The notes beneath the pieces are model-generated. The model was given only the letters and a program-made list of their open reading frames with translations. It was not told where the DNA came from and made no database searches. This document shows positions 17,585-25,714 of a stretch of 64,000 nucleotides of DNA, one piece after another. The stretch's first letter is position 1. Every line of letters starts with the position of its first letter. The stretch is from Acidobacteriota bacterium (GTDB lineage: Bacteria > Acidobacteriota > Holophagae > Holophagales > Holophagaceae), in the NCBI GenBank assembly GCA_021794095.1, contig JAJYRN010000009.1:1-64000 (forward strand). Reading direction: 5' to 3'. Position numbers and translations under genes: made by a program.

Positions 17585-17914
17585 CTAATTGGCAGGGTCC
17601 TGGTTCTCCATCCGAAGGTAAAGGAAGACGACTGCCTCCATGACCCGAGCTGGCTTCATATGCATGGTGGTCGCCATTTCCGTAACCCATTGGAGTTCAG
17701 GCTTCCCAACCTTGGCTCTCACGTTCTTGTAGCGAGAGCCACTTCGACTCTTCTTGACACCATCGATGACTTGGCTGAGATGGTCGGTCGTGACAATCGG
17801 TTTGATCGTACGAATTGCTCTGGTGAAGAAGGTTGAGTAACCAACCCCACCTGTCCGAGTAACCAGGAGGTCGTAGGACTCCATGTCGAGAACACAAATC
17901 GGAGAGATTTCCAT
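17585..17914 (-). CDS. Small hypothetical protein with a possible ribbon-helix-helix-like tail
   Basis: The 109-residue frame starts at ATG 17914; a GGGAG touches the start codon, so initiation may instead be at the internal ATG 17881. The C-terminal half (LQWVTEMATTMHMKPARVMEAVVFLYLRMEN) has the spacing of a helix-turn-helix or ribbon-helix-helix DNA-binding protein. It lies upstream of the nucleotidyltransferase pair on the same strand and could be its regulator. This is weak evidence; the frame could also be fortuitous. Confidence 0.35.
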   Translation of the reverse strand: MEISPICVLDMESYDLLVTRTGGVGYSTFFTRAIRTIKPIVTTDHLSQVIDGVKKSRSGSRYKNVRAKVGKPELQWVTEMATTMHMKPARVMEAVVFLYLRMENQDPAN

Positions 17915-18223
17915 CTCCCAACTCGATGCTTCCTCTCCGGTATCTTGCTATCCACCCACTAACGAAGCCATAAGCAGCCCAAACCCCATGCGGACCGGAC
18001 GGGCCGGGGACGGTGTTCTGAACGGGATCGCCAGTGGATTCTGCCGCCTGCCCTGCCGAGGGAGAGGGCCGGAGGGCGGTCCAGCCGATGGCGGTAAGTT
18101 CCGGGGCGAGGTCGGGATCTGACCCGGCGGGGCCTGACAGACCTGCGGGGACCACCCGCGACCTTCAGATGGCGATCTACCTGGAGCCCCAAGGCTGAAG
18201 CCAGGAGGCGGTAGACTGGCCCC
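17915..18223. other. Right flank of the accessory island, no gene seen
   Basis: GC content returns to the chromosomal level at about 17980. No frame with coding character is visible. AGGAGG at 18203-18208 lies 15 bases before the engB start. The island therefore ends between about 17920 and 17980, with no obvious direct repeat or tRNA at the boundary. Confidence 0.5.
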
Positions 18224-18811
18224 ATGCCCCAGCCCCTCACCGATGCCCGCTTCGTCACCTCCGCTTCCGATGTGCGGACGCTGGGCGTCTGCCACGCGGA
18301 GGTGGCCTTCGTGGGGCGCAGCAATGTGGGGAAGTCCTCGCTGCTGAACGCCCTGGCCAACCAGAAGCAGCTGGCGCGGGTGTCGAAGACGCCAGGCCGC
18401 ACGCGGCTCATCAATGTGTTTCTCACGGGGCCGGACCGTTGGATCGTGGATCTGCCGGGCTACGGTTTCGCCACCGGGCCCGCCGCCGAGCGCGCCACCT
18501 GGCAGAAGATGGTCGAGGGCTACCTCACGGGCCGCGCCACGCTGCGCATGGTCTTCGTGCTGGTGGATGCCGAAGTGGGCCCCACGAAGCTGGATCACGC
18601 CATGATTGACTGGCTCCGGGCCGAGGGGCTGCCCCACCGCATCGTCGCCACCAAGGCCGACCAGGTGAAACCCAGCAAGGCCCTCAAGCAACGCAAGGAT
18701 GTGGCCGCGGATCTGGGCCTCCACGCGAACGACATTGCCTGGGTGAGTTCGGAAAAGGGCACCGGCGTCCCCGAACTCCGGCGCGAAGTGGCGGATCTGC
18801 TGGGGCTATAG
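18224..18811 (+). CDS. engB: Ribosome biogenesis GTPase EngB/YsxC
   Basis: The 195-residue GTPase has G1 GRSNVGKSS, the KTPGRTRLINVF switch I region with the conserved Thr, G3 DLPGYGFA and G4 TKAD, in the order and length typical of EngB. The protein is needed for assembly of the large ribosomal subunit. It is the first chromosomal gene to the right of the accessory island and is monocistronic, with a palindromic repeat after it. Confidence 0.94.
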   Translation: MPQPLTDARFVTSASDVRTLGVCHAEVAFVGRSNVGKSSLLNALANQKQLARVSKTPGRTRLINVFLTGPDRWIVDLPGYGFATGPAAERATWQKMVEGYLTGRATLRMVFVLVDAEVGPTKLDHAMIDWLRAEGLPHRIVATKADQVKPSKALKQRKDVAADLGLHANDIAWVSSEKGTGVPELRREVADLLGL

Positions 18812-18819
18812 GATGCTGG

Positions 18820-18963
18820 TCACAGAGGACACGGAATGACGCGGAAGACACGGAAGGAGGGGGTACCTTCTGGTTGAGAGTGAGGACCGTGACCTTCGCT
18901 CACCCCGCCCTCTTCTGCGGCTTCCGGCTTTCTTCTGTGCCTTCTGTTTCCAGCGCTTTTCCG
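18820..18963. repeat. Intergenic palindrome-like repeat built of CACRGAA-type units
   Basis: The left part reads CACAGAGGACACGGAATGAC and continues with GCGGAAGACACGGAAGGA. The right part (about 18910-18955) holds the imperfect complement with TTCTTCTGTGCCTTCTG. The units recur every 8-9 bases in both arms, separated by about 50 bases. It sits between the convergent genes engB and the VanZ-phosphoesterase fusion. The build matches the palindromes at 12228 and 50737, but the unit sequence differs. Confidence 0.5.
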
Positions 18964-18978
18964 GCATGCGCCCGGTGA

Positions 18979-20067
18979 CTACTCGAGCACCTCCACCTTC
19001 CCGCCCCGCCACACCATGAATGCGCCCTCGTGGGCCCAGGGCAGGGCGATGCCGTTGGCTTCCACCTCATGGGTGTGGAAGTGGCCCGTGAGGAAGGTGG
19101 CGGGAGCGGCGGCCTGGGCGGCGGCGCGGAAGGCGGTGCGGGGGAAGGCCAGCTTGTAGGCGGCGTTGGTGGTCCGCATCCGGCGCTCCAGGCTGGCCGC
19201 GATGCGTTGCGCCAGGGCCGCCGGCAGAAGGCGGAACGCCAGCCAGAAGGGGCCGGAGCGGGAGACGAGGTTCCAGAAGCGGTACTGGCGGTCCCTCGCG
19301 TTGATGAGGTCGCCATGCTCCCAGGCGAGCCGCTCCTGGGGCAGGCCGCCACCAAGGCCCTCGCCCATGAGGTCGAAACGAGCCGCATGGCGGTCGAGGA
19401 AGTACTCCCGGTTGCCCATCCACAGGCCCACCCAGCGCCCCGCGGCACGGCGGGCATCCACCCAGGCCAGGAAGGCCCGCTGGATATCCGTTTCCATGCC
19501 CGGAAGGCCCGCCCAGAGATCGAAGGCATCCCCGAGGAACAGCCAGTCGGCGTCGGGATGCGCCGCGGTCGCGGCCGCCAGGCCGGTCAACGCCGTGCCC
19601 CAGTGGGGATCGGCCACCAGGATGAGATCGCGCTCTGGATGGGGCCGGGCCGGGGTTCCCCGCCGCCAGGAACCCGCCTTCAGCCTCCGCGTGAACACCA
19701 GCGGCAGGGAAGCCACCGCGAGGGCCAGCGCCGCGCCCAGGGTGTCCGCGAGCCAGTCCCCCACCGCGCAGTCGCGGCCGGGCACGAACCACTGGTGCCA
19801 CTCATCCGTGGCGCCGTACAGGGAGACGGCCAGGAACACCAGCAGATGGCGCTTGTACATCGGCAGGCCCGGGGCCTGGACACGCAGGGCCCCGTCCAGG
19901 GCCAGGGCCAGAAGGCCGAACACCGTAGCATGCGCCAGCTTGTCCAGGGGCGGCGCAAGCACGAGGCCCGCAGGATAGGCAGACCGGCTGCTCAGCCAGA
20001 AGATGGCAGCCGCGGCGGCGAGAGGGAGGAGCCAGGAGGGACGTAAACGCATGATCCATCGAACCAT
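18979..20067 (-). CDS. Fusion of a VanZ-like membrane domain and an LpxH-like phosphoesterase
   Basis: Residues 1-130 form a VanZ-like membrane domain (four hydrophobic segments; motifs DKLAHATVFGLLAL, DEWHQWFVPGRDCAVGDWLADTLG). From about residue 140 a calcineurin-like phosphoesterase follows: LVADPHWG, FLGDAFDLW, MGNREYF, WEHGD and TGHFHTH. This order resembles LpxH (UDP-2,3-diacylglucosamine hydrolase) and related enzymes. The usual GNHD is GNRE here, replacing the catalytic His by Arg, and the first DXH motif is intact. A lipid-linked pyrophosphate substrate at the membrane is plausible. ATG 20067 or 20052 could be the start; both keep the first helix. Confidence 0.8.
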   Translation of the reverse strand: MVRWIMRLRPSWLLPLAAAAAIFWLSSRSAYPAGLVLAPPLDKLAHATVFGLLALALDGALRVQAPGLPMYKRHLLVFLAVSLYGATDEWHQWFVPGRDCAVGDWLADTLGAALALAVASLPLVFTRRLKAGSWRRGTPARPHPERDLILVADPHWGTALTGLAAATAAHPDADWLFLGDAFDLWAGLPGMETDIQRAFLAWVDARRAAGRWVGLWMGNREYFLDRHAARFDLMGEGLGGGLPQERLAWEHGDLINARDRQYRFWNLVSRSGPFWLAFRLLPAALAQRIAASLERRMRTTNAAYKLAFPRTAFRAAAQAAAPATFLTGHFHTHEVEANGIALPWAHEGAFMVWRGGKVEVLE

Positions 20068-20144
20068 GGGGCGGGGGCGTCTTAACAACAATTAACTTGT
20101 GCCTCACATGAGCGACGGGACCATGAAGGAACCAAAGGAAACCC

Positions 20145-20420
20145 ATGAAGCTCACGGACCATGATCTGCATGTTCTCCACCTGGCCTCCCAGGATCTGGA
20201 GGGGCGGATCTCCTTCTTCCTGACCGAGGAAGGCGTCGTGATGCTCACTGTGGATCGAAGCGGCGAGCCCGTTCCCGCAGAGGGCGCGCTGTCCCGCCTG
20301 GAAGCTTCCGGGTTGCTCCGGAGGGCCTTGAACCGCTCCTTCGTGCTGACGTCCCAGGGCTGGGATACCGCCGCCTCCGAAGAAGCCGCGCAATGGATGG
20401 CGCACTACCGGGGCGCTTGA
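20145..20420 (+). CDS. Small hypothetical protein, possibly winged-helix-like
   Basis: The 91-residue protein starts at ATG 20145 with AAAGGA well placed upstream. The pattern SRLEASGLLRRALNRSFVLTSQGWD near residues 48-75 resembles the end of a winged helix (recognition helix, then a wing strand and a T-x-x-G-W turn), as in small archaeal- or MarR-type regulators. No definite family is recognised. It is divergent from the VanZ fusion; their starts are 77 bases apart. Confidence 0.65.
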   Translation: MKLTDHDLHVLHLASQDLEGRISFFLTEEGVVMLTVDRSGEPVPAEGALSRLEASGLLRRALNRSFVLTSQGWDTAASEEAAQWMAHYRGA

Positions 20421-20600
20421 GCGCAGAGCCAAGCAAGCGGAGGCCATTCGACGGTGGAAGCCGTGGGAGCGGAGCACTGGACGGAAGCTGGCAACGGGAC
20501 TGTCTTCTTTGCGGGAGATGTAGCTGTGACCTTCAATTCTGATGGGAAGGCATCCTCGACTTGGATCAAGCCCTAGACACCCGCTCGGTTACCCGCTCTC

Positions 20601-20625
20601 AGCCCCGCTCCGGCGGGGCTTTTTC
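20601..20625 (+). terminator. Rho-independent terminator
   Basis: AGCCCCGC and GCGGGGCT form an 8-bp stem with loop TCCG, followed by TTTT. It ends the transcript of the small plus-strand gene at 20145 or of the coding-like remnant after it. Confidence 0.85.
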
Positions 20626-20740
20626 GTGCCGTCATTTGGCGTTCCGGCCGCGCCTCTGTGTGCCGTGGAACAGGGCAGACCAGGAAGGCTTTTTGAACAC
20701 CGCTTGAGTACGGGGCACTTTCGGGCATGGCCGGTGCCGG

Positions 20741-20776
20741 GTTAAAATAACAAGGCCCTTGATGTCTCAAGGGCCT
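20741..20776 (-). terminator. Rho-independent terminator of the tRNA operon
   Basis: A perfect 10-bp stem (AGGCCCTTGA with its complement, 20753-20762 and 20767-20776) with a 4-base loop is followed on the minus strand by TGTTATTTTAAC. It lies five bases beyond the CCA end of tRNA-Glu. Confidence 0.88.
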
Positions 20777-20780
20777 GCTT

Positions 20781-20855
20781 TGGTAGTCCCACGGGGAATC
20801 GAACCCCGGTTTACGCCGTGAGAGGGCGCTGTCCTAACCGCTAGACGATGGGACC
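20781..20855 (-). tRNA. tRNA-Glu (anticodon CTC)
   Basis: On the minus strand it reads GGTCCCA...TGGGACT with discriminator A and an encoded CCA. The anticodon stem GCGCC/GGCGT encloses loop CTCTCAC, giving anticodon CTC. The T-arm is CGGGG-TTCGATT-CCCCG. The first acceptor pair is G-U. It lies downstream of tRNA-Gln in one transcript with a terminator immediately after. Confidence 0.95.
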
Positions 20856-20872
20856 ATGAACCACGTTTTTGA

Positions 20873-20947
20873 TGGTTGGGGAGGAAGGATTCGAACCCTC
20901 ACCTGACAGAACCAGAATCTGTTGTCCTACCATTAGACCACTCCCCA
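20873..20947 (-). tRNA. tRNA-Gln (anticodon CTG)
   Basis: The minus strand reads TGGGGAG...CTCCCCA, then discriminator A and an encoded CCA. The anticodon stem ACAGA/TCTGT encloses loop TTCTGGT, giving anticodon CTG. The T-arm has GGTTCGAATCC. It is 17 bases upstream of tRNA-Glu. Confidence 0.95.
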
Positions 20948-21038
20948 ACGAGTGGAGAAACCAATGTAGCAGGTGCAGGTCAAAAGGCAAGAGGGGGTTC
21001 CACCGGGGTAGGGTGAGAACCGGACGGGGAGGGCATCC

Positions 21039-21587
21039 ATGGCGGATCCGATCAAGCTGGCGTACTTCATGGCGGTGAAGGAGGGGGCCAGTTACCTGGG
21101 CGGGATGATGGTGACGGACACGTCGGGCATTCCGCTGGATTTCCGCTATACGGAGCCCATCACGCCCACGCGGCTGCAGACCATTCTGTACGGGAAATCG
21201 CTGGAACCGCACCTGAAGGAAGAAGTCATCCAGAAGACGCTCCTCAAAGAGCTGAAAACGGCGCCGGACCTCCTCATCCTCGGGGCCACGGAACTGGCGG
21301 GAGGCTGGTCGGGCGAGGTGCGCTTCCCCGTGCTGGCGGTGCAGAAAACCCAGGAACAGCCCCTGGCCCGCCTGGGTGATGTCTTCCGGGCCGGGCCCCG
21401 GGATCTGTTGCTGCAGGTGTCGGAGGGGGCCGCGCCGCTGCGGGTGATGTTTGCGGCCTCGGTGGATGCGGCGGCTCAGGAACAGGCCGCCCAGAAGCTG
21501 CTTGAGGCCGGCTACCACATGGATCTGACGGAGCCGTTGGAGCGGGTGGGAGCGGCGCTCCAGAGCCTCGTCATCAAGGAAGGCTGA
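21039..21587 (+). CDS. Conserved-looking hypothetical protein, first gene of the signalling operon
   Basis: The 182-residue cytoplasmic protein begins IKLAYFMAVKEGASYLGGMMV followed by a PLDFRYTEPI stretch. It has mixed alpha/beta composition and no known catalytic motif. It starts a tightly coupled run of five genes: its TGA overlaps the ATG of the next gene by one base, and two diguanylate cyclases and a kinase follow. A role in the same signalling pathway is inferred from the coupling only. Confidence 0.7.
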   Translation: MADPIKLAYFMAVKEGASYLGGMMVTDTSGIPLDFRYTEPITPTRLQTILYGKSLEPHLKEEVIQKTLLKELKTAPDLLILGATELAGGWSGEVRFPVLAVQKTQEQPLARLGDVFRAGPRDLLLQVSEGAAPLRVMFAASVDAAAQEQAAQKLLEAGYHMDLTEPLERVGAALQSLVIKEG

Positions 21588-22372
21588 TGCTGGGCAAGGT
21601 GCGCCACGCGGTGGCCGATGCCGCGGAGACGCTGCGCCGGCTGTTCGCGGACCCCGTGGTCCACGAGGCGGCGGCAGAGGGATTCCATGCGATGCCGAGG
21701 GTGTTCCCCCCGCTGGCGGGCGTGGCCCACCCGGGACTGGAGGCGCTGGCCGTGGAGGCGCAGGCCATGCCCCTGGTGAATGAGGCCCTGCGGATCCATG
21801 AACTGGCGCCCTTCCAGGCCCGGCTTCAGGCGGAGGAGGGCTGGGCCCGCTGGGGGACGGAAGCCACCGTGCTGACGATGACGCCGCTGCGTTCCGCCGG
21901 CGCAGCGGGGGTGCCCGTGCCGCCCTTGCCCCGCCGGGCCGGATCGCGGGGCTACCGCGAGCCCATCCGCGCCCCCCAGGTCCGCGGGGCCCTGGAGCCC
22001 CTGGGGGAAGCACGCACCCGCCGCCTGGTGCCCGCGCTGGAGGCGGGTCCGGCGCGGCCGGGCATGGAAGCCATGCGCGCCTTGCCCGTGCCCATTCCCG
22101 CGGTGGATATCCAACGCCTGCCCAAGGGCCTCTGGATGCGCTACAGCCTCCAGATGGTGCGGAGCACGGGCGAGAACGTGCGGAACCTGGAGGTGCTGGG
22201 CCTCTTCCACCTGCCGCGGAAGGGCGTGGTGGATCTGCGGCACGATGCGCGGCGGGGACGTATCCTGGTCCGTCTGGGCGCGGAGGCCGCGGCCTCCCCT
22301 CGCACGCCCTTCATTCTGGTCCGCCGCCGCAGCGATGGGGCCTTGCTGAGCTGCTATTTGGAGGAGGCTTGA
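21587..22372 (+). CDS. Hypothetical protein, second gene of the signalling operon
   Basis: The 261-residue protein has no signal peptide. Its N-terminal half is Ala/Pro-rich and helical. Its C-terminal half (VDIQRLPKGLWMRYSLQMV through FILVRRRSDGALLSCYLE) is beta-rich. No known family is recognised. Both ends overlap their neighbours by one base (TGATG), which indicates strict translational coupling. Confidence 0.7.
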   Translation: MLGKVRHAVADAAETLRRLFADPVVHEAAAEGFHAMPRVFPPLAGVAHPGLEALAVEAQAMPLVNEALRIHELAPFQARLQAEEGWARWGTEATVLTMTPLRSAGAAGVPVPPLPRRAGSRGYREPIRAPQVRGALEPLGEARTRRLVPALEAGPARPGMEAMRALPVPIPAVDIQRLPKGLWMRYSLQMVRSTGENVRNLEVLGLFHLPRKGVVDLRHDARRGRILVRLGAEAAASPRTPFILVRRRSDGALLSCYLEEA

Positions 22373-23334
22373 TGCCGAAAGGCCCGCGCACCCGACCGGC
22401 CCCCGCCCAGCCGGCCCCTCTGGTTCCCCTGCCGGAGATGCCCACGGCCGTGCGGTCGCGCCCTTCCGGGGAAGGGTCCGCGGATCCGGCGGGTTGGGCG
22501 CTGGTGGCCTACGCGGGCACCTCGCTGGGCCGGATCTTCCCGCTGATGCCAGGGGAGACGCTGATCGGCCGGGCGCCCGCCATGACCGTGGCCCTCCTGG
22601 ACAGCGAGGTGAGCCGGCGCCATGCCCGCATCCGGTTCGACATGGGCTCCGAAGGGCCGCAACTGCTGCTGGAGGATCTGGATTCCACCAATGGCACCCG
22701 GGTGAACGGGGAGGTCATTCACGGCACGATGGAACTGCGTCCCGGAGACCGGCTGGGCGTGGGCGGGCATGTGCTCAAGCTGGTGGCCATGGACGCGCTG
22801 GAGCGGGCCTTCCACGAGACGATGCTGGATCTGAGCACCCGCGATCCCCTGACGGGCCTCGCCAACCGGGCGAACACCCTGTCCGAACTCCAGAATCGGT
22901 TTGGGCTGAGCCTTCGCTACGACCGCCCGCTGGCGGTGGTGATGGCAGATCTGGACCATTTCAAGCGCATCAACGACACGCTCGGGCACGGCGCGGGGGA
23001 TTGCGTGCTGCAGGCCTTCGGGGATCGGGTGCGGACCAACCTCCGCGAATCGGACCTGGCGGGGCGCATCGGCGGCGAGGAGTTCCTGATGGTGCTGCCG
23101 GAGACGGATCTCGGTGGTGGACGCCAGTTCGCCGAGCGGCTCCGGAAGGCCCTCGCCTCCGCGCCGCTGGCGCTGCCGGCCGGCGGGCTGGAGGTCACCT
23201 GCAGCCTGGGGGTGGCCGAGCGCCTGGACCAGGACCAGGAACCCGGCCAGCTGCTGGCCCGGGCCGATGCCGCGCTCTACGCGGCCAAGACCGCCGGCCG
23301 GAACCAGGTCTGCGTACCTCCAGCCATCGGGTAG
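22372..23334 (+). CDS. FHA-domain diguanylate cyclase (copy 1)
   Basis: The 320-residue protein makes the second messenger c-di-GMP from two GTP. An FHA domain (about residues 45-135: IGR, SRRHARI, DSTNGTRVNG) binds phosphothreonine peptides. A GGDEF domain follows (from about 155), with the intact active site GGEEF at 234-238 and an inhibitory I-site RESD at 225-228, five residues upstream. The ATG at 22372 overlaps the previous stop. The downstream neighbour is a paralogue with the same layout, and a Ser/Thr kinase follows, so phosphorylation-dependent control through FHA is likely. Confidence 0.93.
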   Translation: MPKGPRTRPAPAQPAPLVPLPEMPTAVRSRPSGEGSADPAGWALVAYAGTSLGRIFPLMPGETLIGRAPAMTVALLDSEVSRRHARIRFDMGSEGPQLLLEDLDSTNGTRVNGEVIHGTMELRPGDRLGVGGHVLKLVAMDALERAFHETMLDLSTRDPLTGLANRANTLSELQNRFGLSLRYDRPLAVVMADLDHFKRINDTLGHGAGDCVLQAFGDRVRTNLRESDLAGRIGGEEFLMVLPETDLGGGRQFAERLRKALASAPLALPAGGLEVTCSLGVAERLDQDQEPGQLLARADAALYAAKTAGRNQVCVPPAIG

Positions 23335-23347
23335 AATTCCTGCATCC

Positions 23348-24286
23348 ATGCCCCTCGACCCTTCTTCTCCCGACCCGACCTGGGATCCCGCCACACGGGC
23401 GGTTGGCGATCCGACGACCGATCTGGCGGGCGGAGAGTCCGGGCGCCGGGAATGGGCGCTGGTGCGCTACATCGGGCAGCCCATCGGCGAGCTGATTCCG
23501 CTGCCCCCCTCGGGGCTGACCATCGGCCGCTCCCAGGAGAACCTGCTGTGGCTGGACGAGCCGGAAATCAGCCGGCGCCATGCCCGGCTGGATGTCGCGC
23601 CCGAAGGTGAACGCGTGGAACTGCGGGATCTTGGCTCCACCAATGGCCTCTACGTGAACGGCCGGAAGGTGGAGGCCCGGCTGGAACCGGCGCTCCTCCG
23701 CTCCGGGGATGTGCTGCGCGTGGGCGGGCATGCCTTCAAGGTGAAGCGCCTGGATCCCCTGGAGCGCCAGTACCACGAAGCGGTGATGACCCAGACCACC
23801 GTGGATCCCCTCACGGGCGTGTCCAACCGGGCGACCGTCCTGCACCAGCTCGAGAAGCACCACGAACTGGCCCGCCGCCACAAGCGCCCGCTCACGCTGA
23901 TCCTCGCGGATCTCGACCACTTCAAACGCATCAACGACACCTACGGCCACGCGGCCGGAGATGAGGTGCTGCGCGCCTTCGGCGGCCTGCTCACCGGGCG
24001 CCTGCGCGGGTCCGATTACGTGGGCCGGCTGGGGGGCGAGGAATTCCTCATGGTGCTGCCGGAAACCACCGCGGCCATGGCCCTGCATGTGGCGGAGAAA
24101 CTGCGACGGGGCCTGGAAAGCGAGAGCATCGGCGTCCAGGGGGAGAAATTGCGCGTCACCTGCAGCCTGGGGCTGGCCGAACTCGCCCCCGGGGATCTGG
24201 ATGGGGGCGACCTGCTGGCCCGGGCCGACGCGGCGCTCTACCGGGCCAAGACCGAGGGCCGGAACCGCACCGCCACGGCCCCATGA
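23348..24286 (+). CDS. FHA-domain diguanylate cyclase (copy 2)
   Basis: The 312-residue paralogue of the preceding gene has an FHA domain at about 38-135 (TIGR, SRRHARLD, GSTNGLYVNG) and a GGDEF domain with GGEEF at 229-233 and I-site RGSD at 220-223, so it should be active and feedback-inhibited. It also keeps the preceding cyclase's DLDHFKRINDT and ADAALY motifs, which points to tandem duplication. The frame is open far upstream, but ATG 23348 is placed 13 bases after the first cyclase and gives matching N-termini. It overlaps the kinase start by four bases. Confidence 0.92.
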   Translation: MPLDPSSPDPTWDPATRAVGDPTTDLAGGESGRREWALVRYIGQPIGELIPLPPSGLTIGRSQENLLWLDEPEISRRHARLDVAPEGERVELRDLGSTNGLYVNGRKVEARLEPALLRSGDVLRVGGHAFKVKRLDPLERQYHEAVMTQTTVDPLTGVSNRATVLHQLEKHHELARRHKRPLTLILADLDHFKRINDTYGHAAGDEVLRAFGGLLTGRLRGSDYVGRLGGEEFLMVLPETTAAMALHVAEKLRRGLESESIGVQGEKLRVTCSLGLAELAPGDLDGGDLLARADAALYRAKTEGRNRTATAP

Positions 24287-25671
24287 GCGGCCTCCGCCAC
24301 CCGGTCCAGATCGGCAGCGTGCGGCTGCGGGAGCCCCTGGGCGAAGGGGGCATGGCCCTGGTCTTCCGGGGGGAGGACCGCTTCCGCCCCAGCGTCCAGT
24401 GCGCCGTGAAGCTCCTGCGGCCCGAGGTGCATGGGGATGAGGCGCTGGTGCGCCGGTTCCTGCGGGAAGGCGAGGTGCTCACCCGCCTGTCCCATCCGAA
24501 CCTGGTGGAGGTCTATGCCTTCGGGCGGAGCGGCGCCTGGCCCTACCTGGTGATGGAGCTGCTGCCCGGCGGCAGCGTGAAGGCCTGCCGGGGCGAGGCG
24601 CCGGCCCGCGTGGTGCGCCGGTTCGTGCCGGTGTGCGAGGCGCTGGGCGTGGCGCACGCAGCGGGCGTCGTTCACCGCGACCTGAAGCCCTCCAACCTGC
24701 TCTTCGCGGCGGATGGACGCCTTAAAGTCACGGATTTCGGTGTCTGTTTCTGGGAAGGCGCCGAAGGCCACACCCGGGTCACCCGGAGCCAGATGGTGGT
24801 CGGGACGCTGGGCTACATGGCCCCCGAGCAGCACGGCGATCCCCGGCGCGTGGATGGCCGCTGTGATGTCTATGCCCTGGGCGCGATCCTCTATGAATTC
24901 GCCACGGGGCAGGCCTATGCCCAGGTGCAGCTGCCGCCGGCCTCGGCGCGGCCCGGGTTCCCGCCGCGCCTGGCGGGGCTGGTGATGCGCTGCCTTCAGC
25001 CCGATCCCAAGCGGCGGACGCCGGACATGGCCACGCTTGGACAGGAATTGTCTCATTGGCTGGAAAGCGCCGAGGCGGCGGGTTGGGGCGAGGAGGCGCT
25101 GCCCGGCTTCCGCGCGGAGGACCGGGAAGCCGCGACGGTGATCCAGCCCCGCGGTGCCGAGACGCCCGGGGAACGCCTGGGGCCCTATTTGGATGCCCTT
25201 GGGGCGGGGCCCGTGGGCGCCCGCCGGGCCGCGGCCGAGGGGCTCTGTGGCACGGCCCGGTCCGAGGATGCTGCCTGGCTGCTGACCGCCCTCGGAACCG
25301 CCCCGGATGGGACGCGCTTCGCCCTGGCCCAGGCGCTCGGCGCGGTGGGCGATGGCGAAGCCCTGCCCGCCCTGCTGAAGCTGCTGGCTGATCCGTTCGC
25401 CCAGCGGGAAGCCGCCACCGCCGCGGCGGCCGTGGCCCTGCGGACGGGACGCTCCAGCGAGGCCCTGGCCGCCTTGCGGGAACCCGGCCTCGGCTCCCCC
25501 TGGCGCTGGGCCCCGCGGGCCGCCCTCGGGGACGTGGGCTGGGTGGAGGCCCTTCGCCATGCCTGGCCGGGGCTCAGCGCGCCGATGCGGACGCAGGCCC
25601 TGGAAGCCGCCCGTCACCTACCGGCCCCGCTCCGAGAAGCGGTCCAGGCGTTCACCGCCGGGGCCCGCTGA
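24283..25671 (+). CDS. Ser/Thr protein kinase with C-terminal HEAT-like repeats
   Basis: The 462-residue Hanks-type kinase has a glycine loop LGEGGMALVF, ATP-binding Lys43 (AVKLL), catalytic HRDLKPSN at 131-138, DFG at 151-153 and GTLGYMAPEQ in the activation segment, so it should be active. After the kinase domain (about 280 residues) come helical repeats rich in Ala and Leu that look like HEAT repeats. No transmembrane segment is seen, unlike most PknB proteins. It overlaps the second FHA-GGDEF gene by four bases (ATGA). Its likely role is to phosphorylate proteins that the FHA domains then bind (inference). Confidence 0.92.
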   Translation: MSGLRHPVQIGSVRLREPLGEGGMALVFRGEDRFRPSVQCAVKLLRPEVHGDEALVRRFLREGEVLTRLSHPNLVEVYAFGRSGAWPYLVMELLPGGSVKACRGEAPARVVRRFVPVCEALGVAHAAGVVHRDLKPSNLLFAADGRLKVTDFGVCFWEGAEGHTRVTRSQMVVGTLGYMAPEQHGDPRRVDGRCDVYALGAILYEFATGQAYAQVQLPPASARPGFPPRLAGLVMRCLQPDPKRRTPDMATLGQELSHWLESAEAAGWGEEALPGFRAEDREAATVIQPRGAETPGERLGPYLDALGAGPVGARRAAAEGLCGTARSEDAAWLLTALGTAPDGTRFALAQALGAVGDGEALPALLKLLADPFAQREAATAAAAVALRTGRSSEALAALREPGLGSPWRWAPRAALGDVGWVEALRHAWPGLSAPMRTQALEAARHLPAPLREAVQAFTAGAR

Positions 25672-25714
25672 CCCGATGCGGATCCTCTGGGATGATAGGT
25701 GGCAGGAGCATGCC

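Larger units (their letters stand above)
20421..20780. other. Intergenic stretch with an in-frame coding-like tail and terminators
   Basis: No complete gene is seen. The frame of the preceding small gene continues past its TGA for 51 codons to a TAG at 20574-20576; its last part (GNGTVFFAGDVAVTFNSDG) looks like the end of a secreted or toxin-like protein. Terminators for the plus strand (20601) and the tRNA transcript (20741) follow. Confidence 0.4.

Noticed and set aside
23114-23347. Upstream extension of the second FHA-GGDEF gene
   Set aside because: It lies within the first cyclase in another frame; ATG 23348 matches the paralogue's start.
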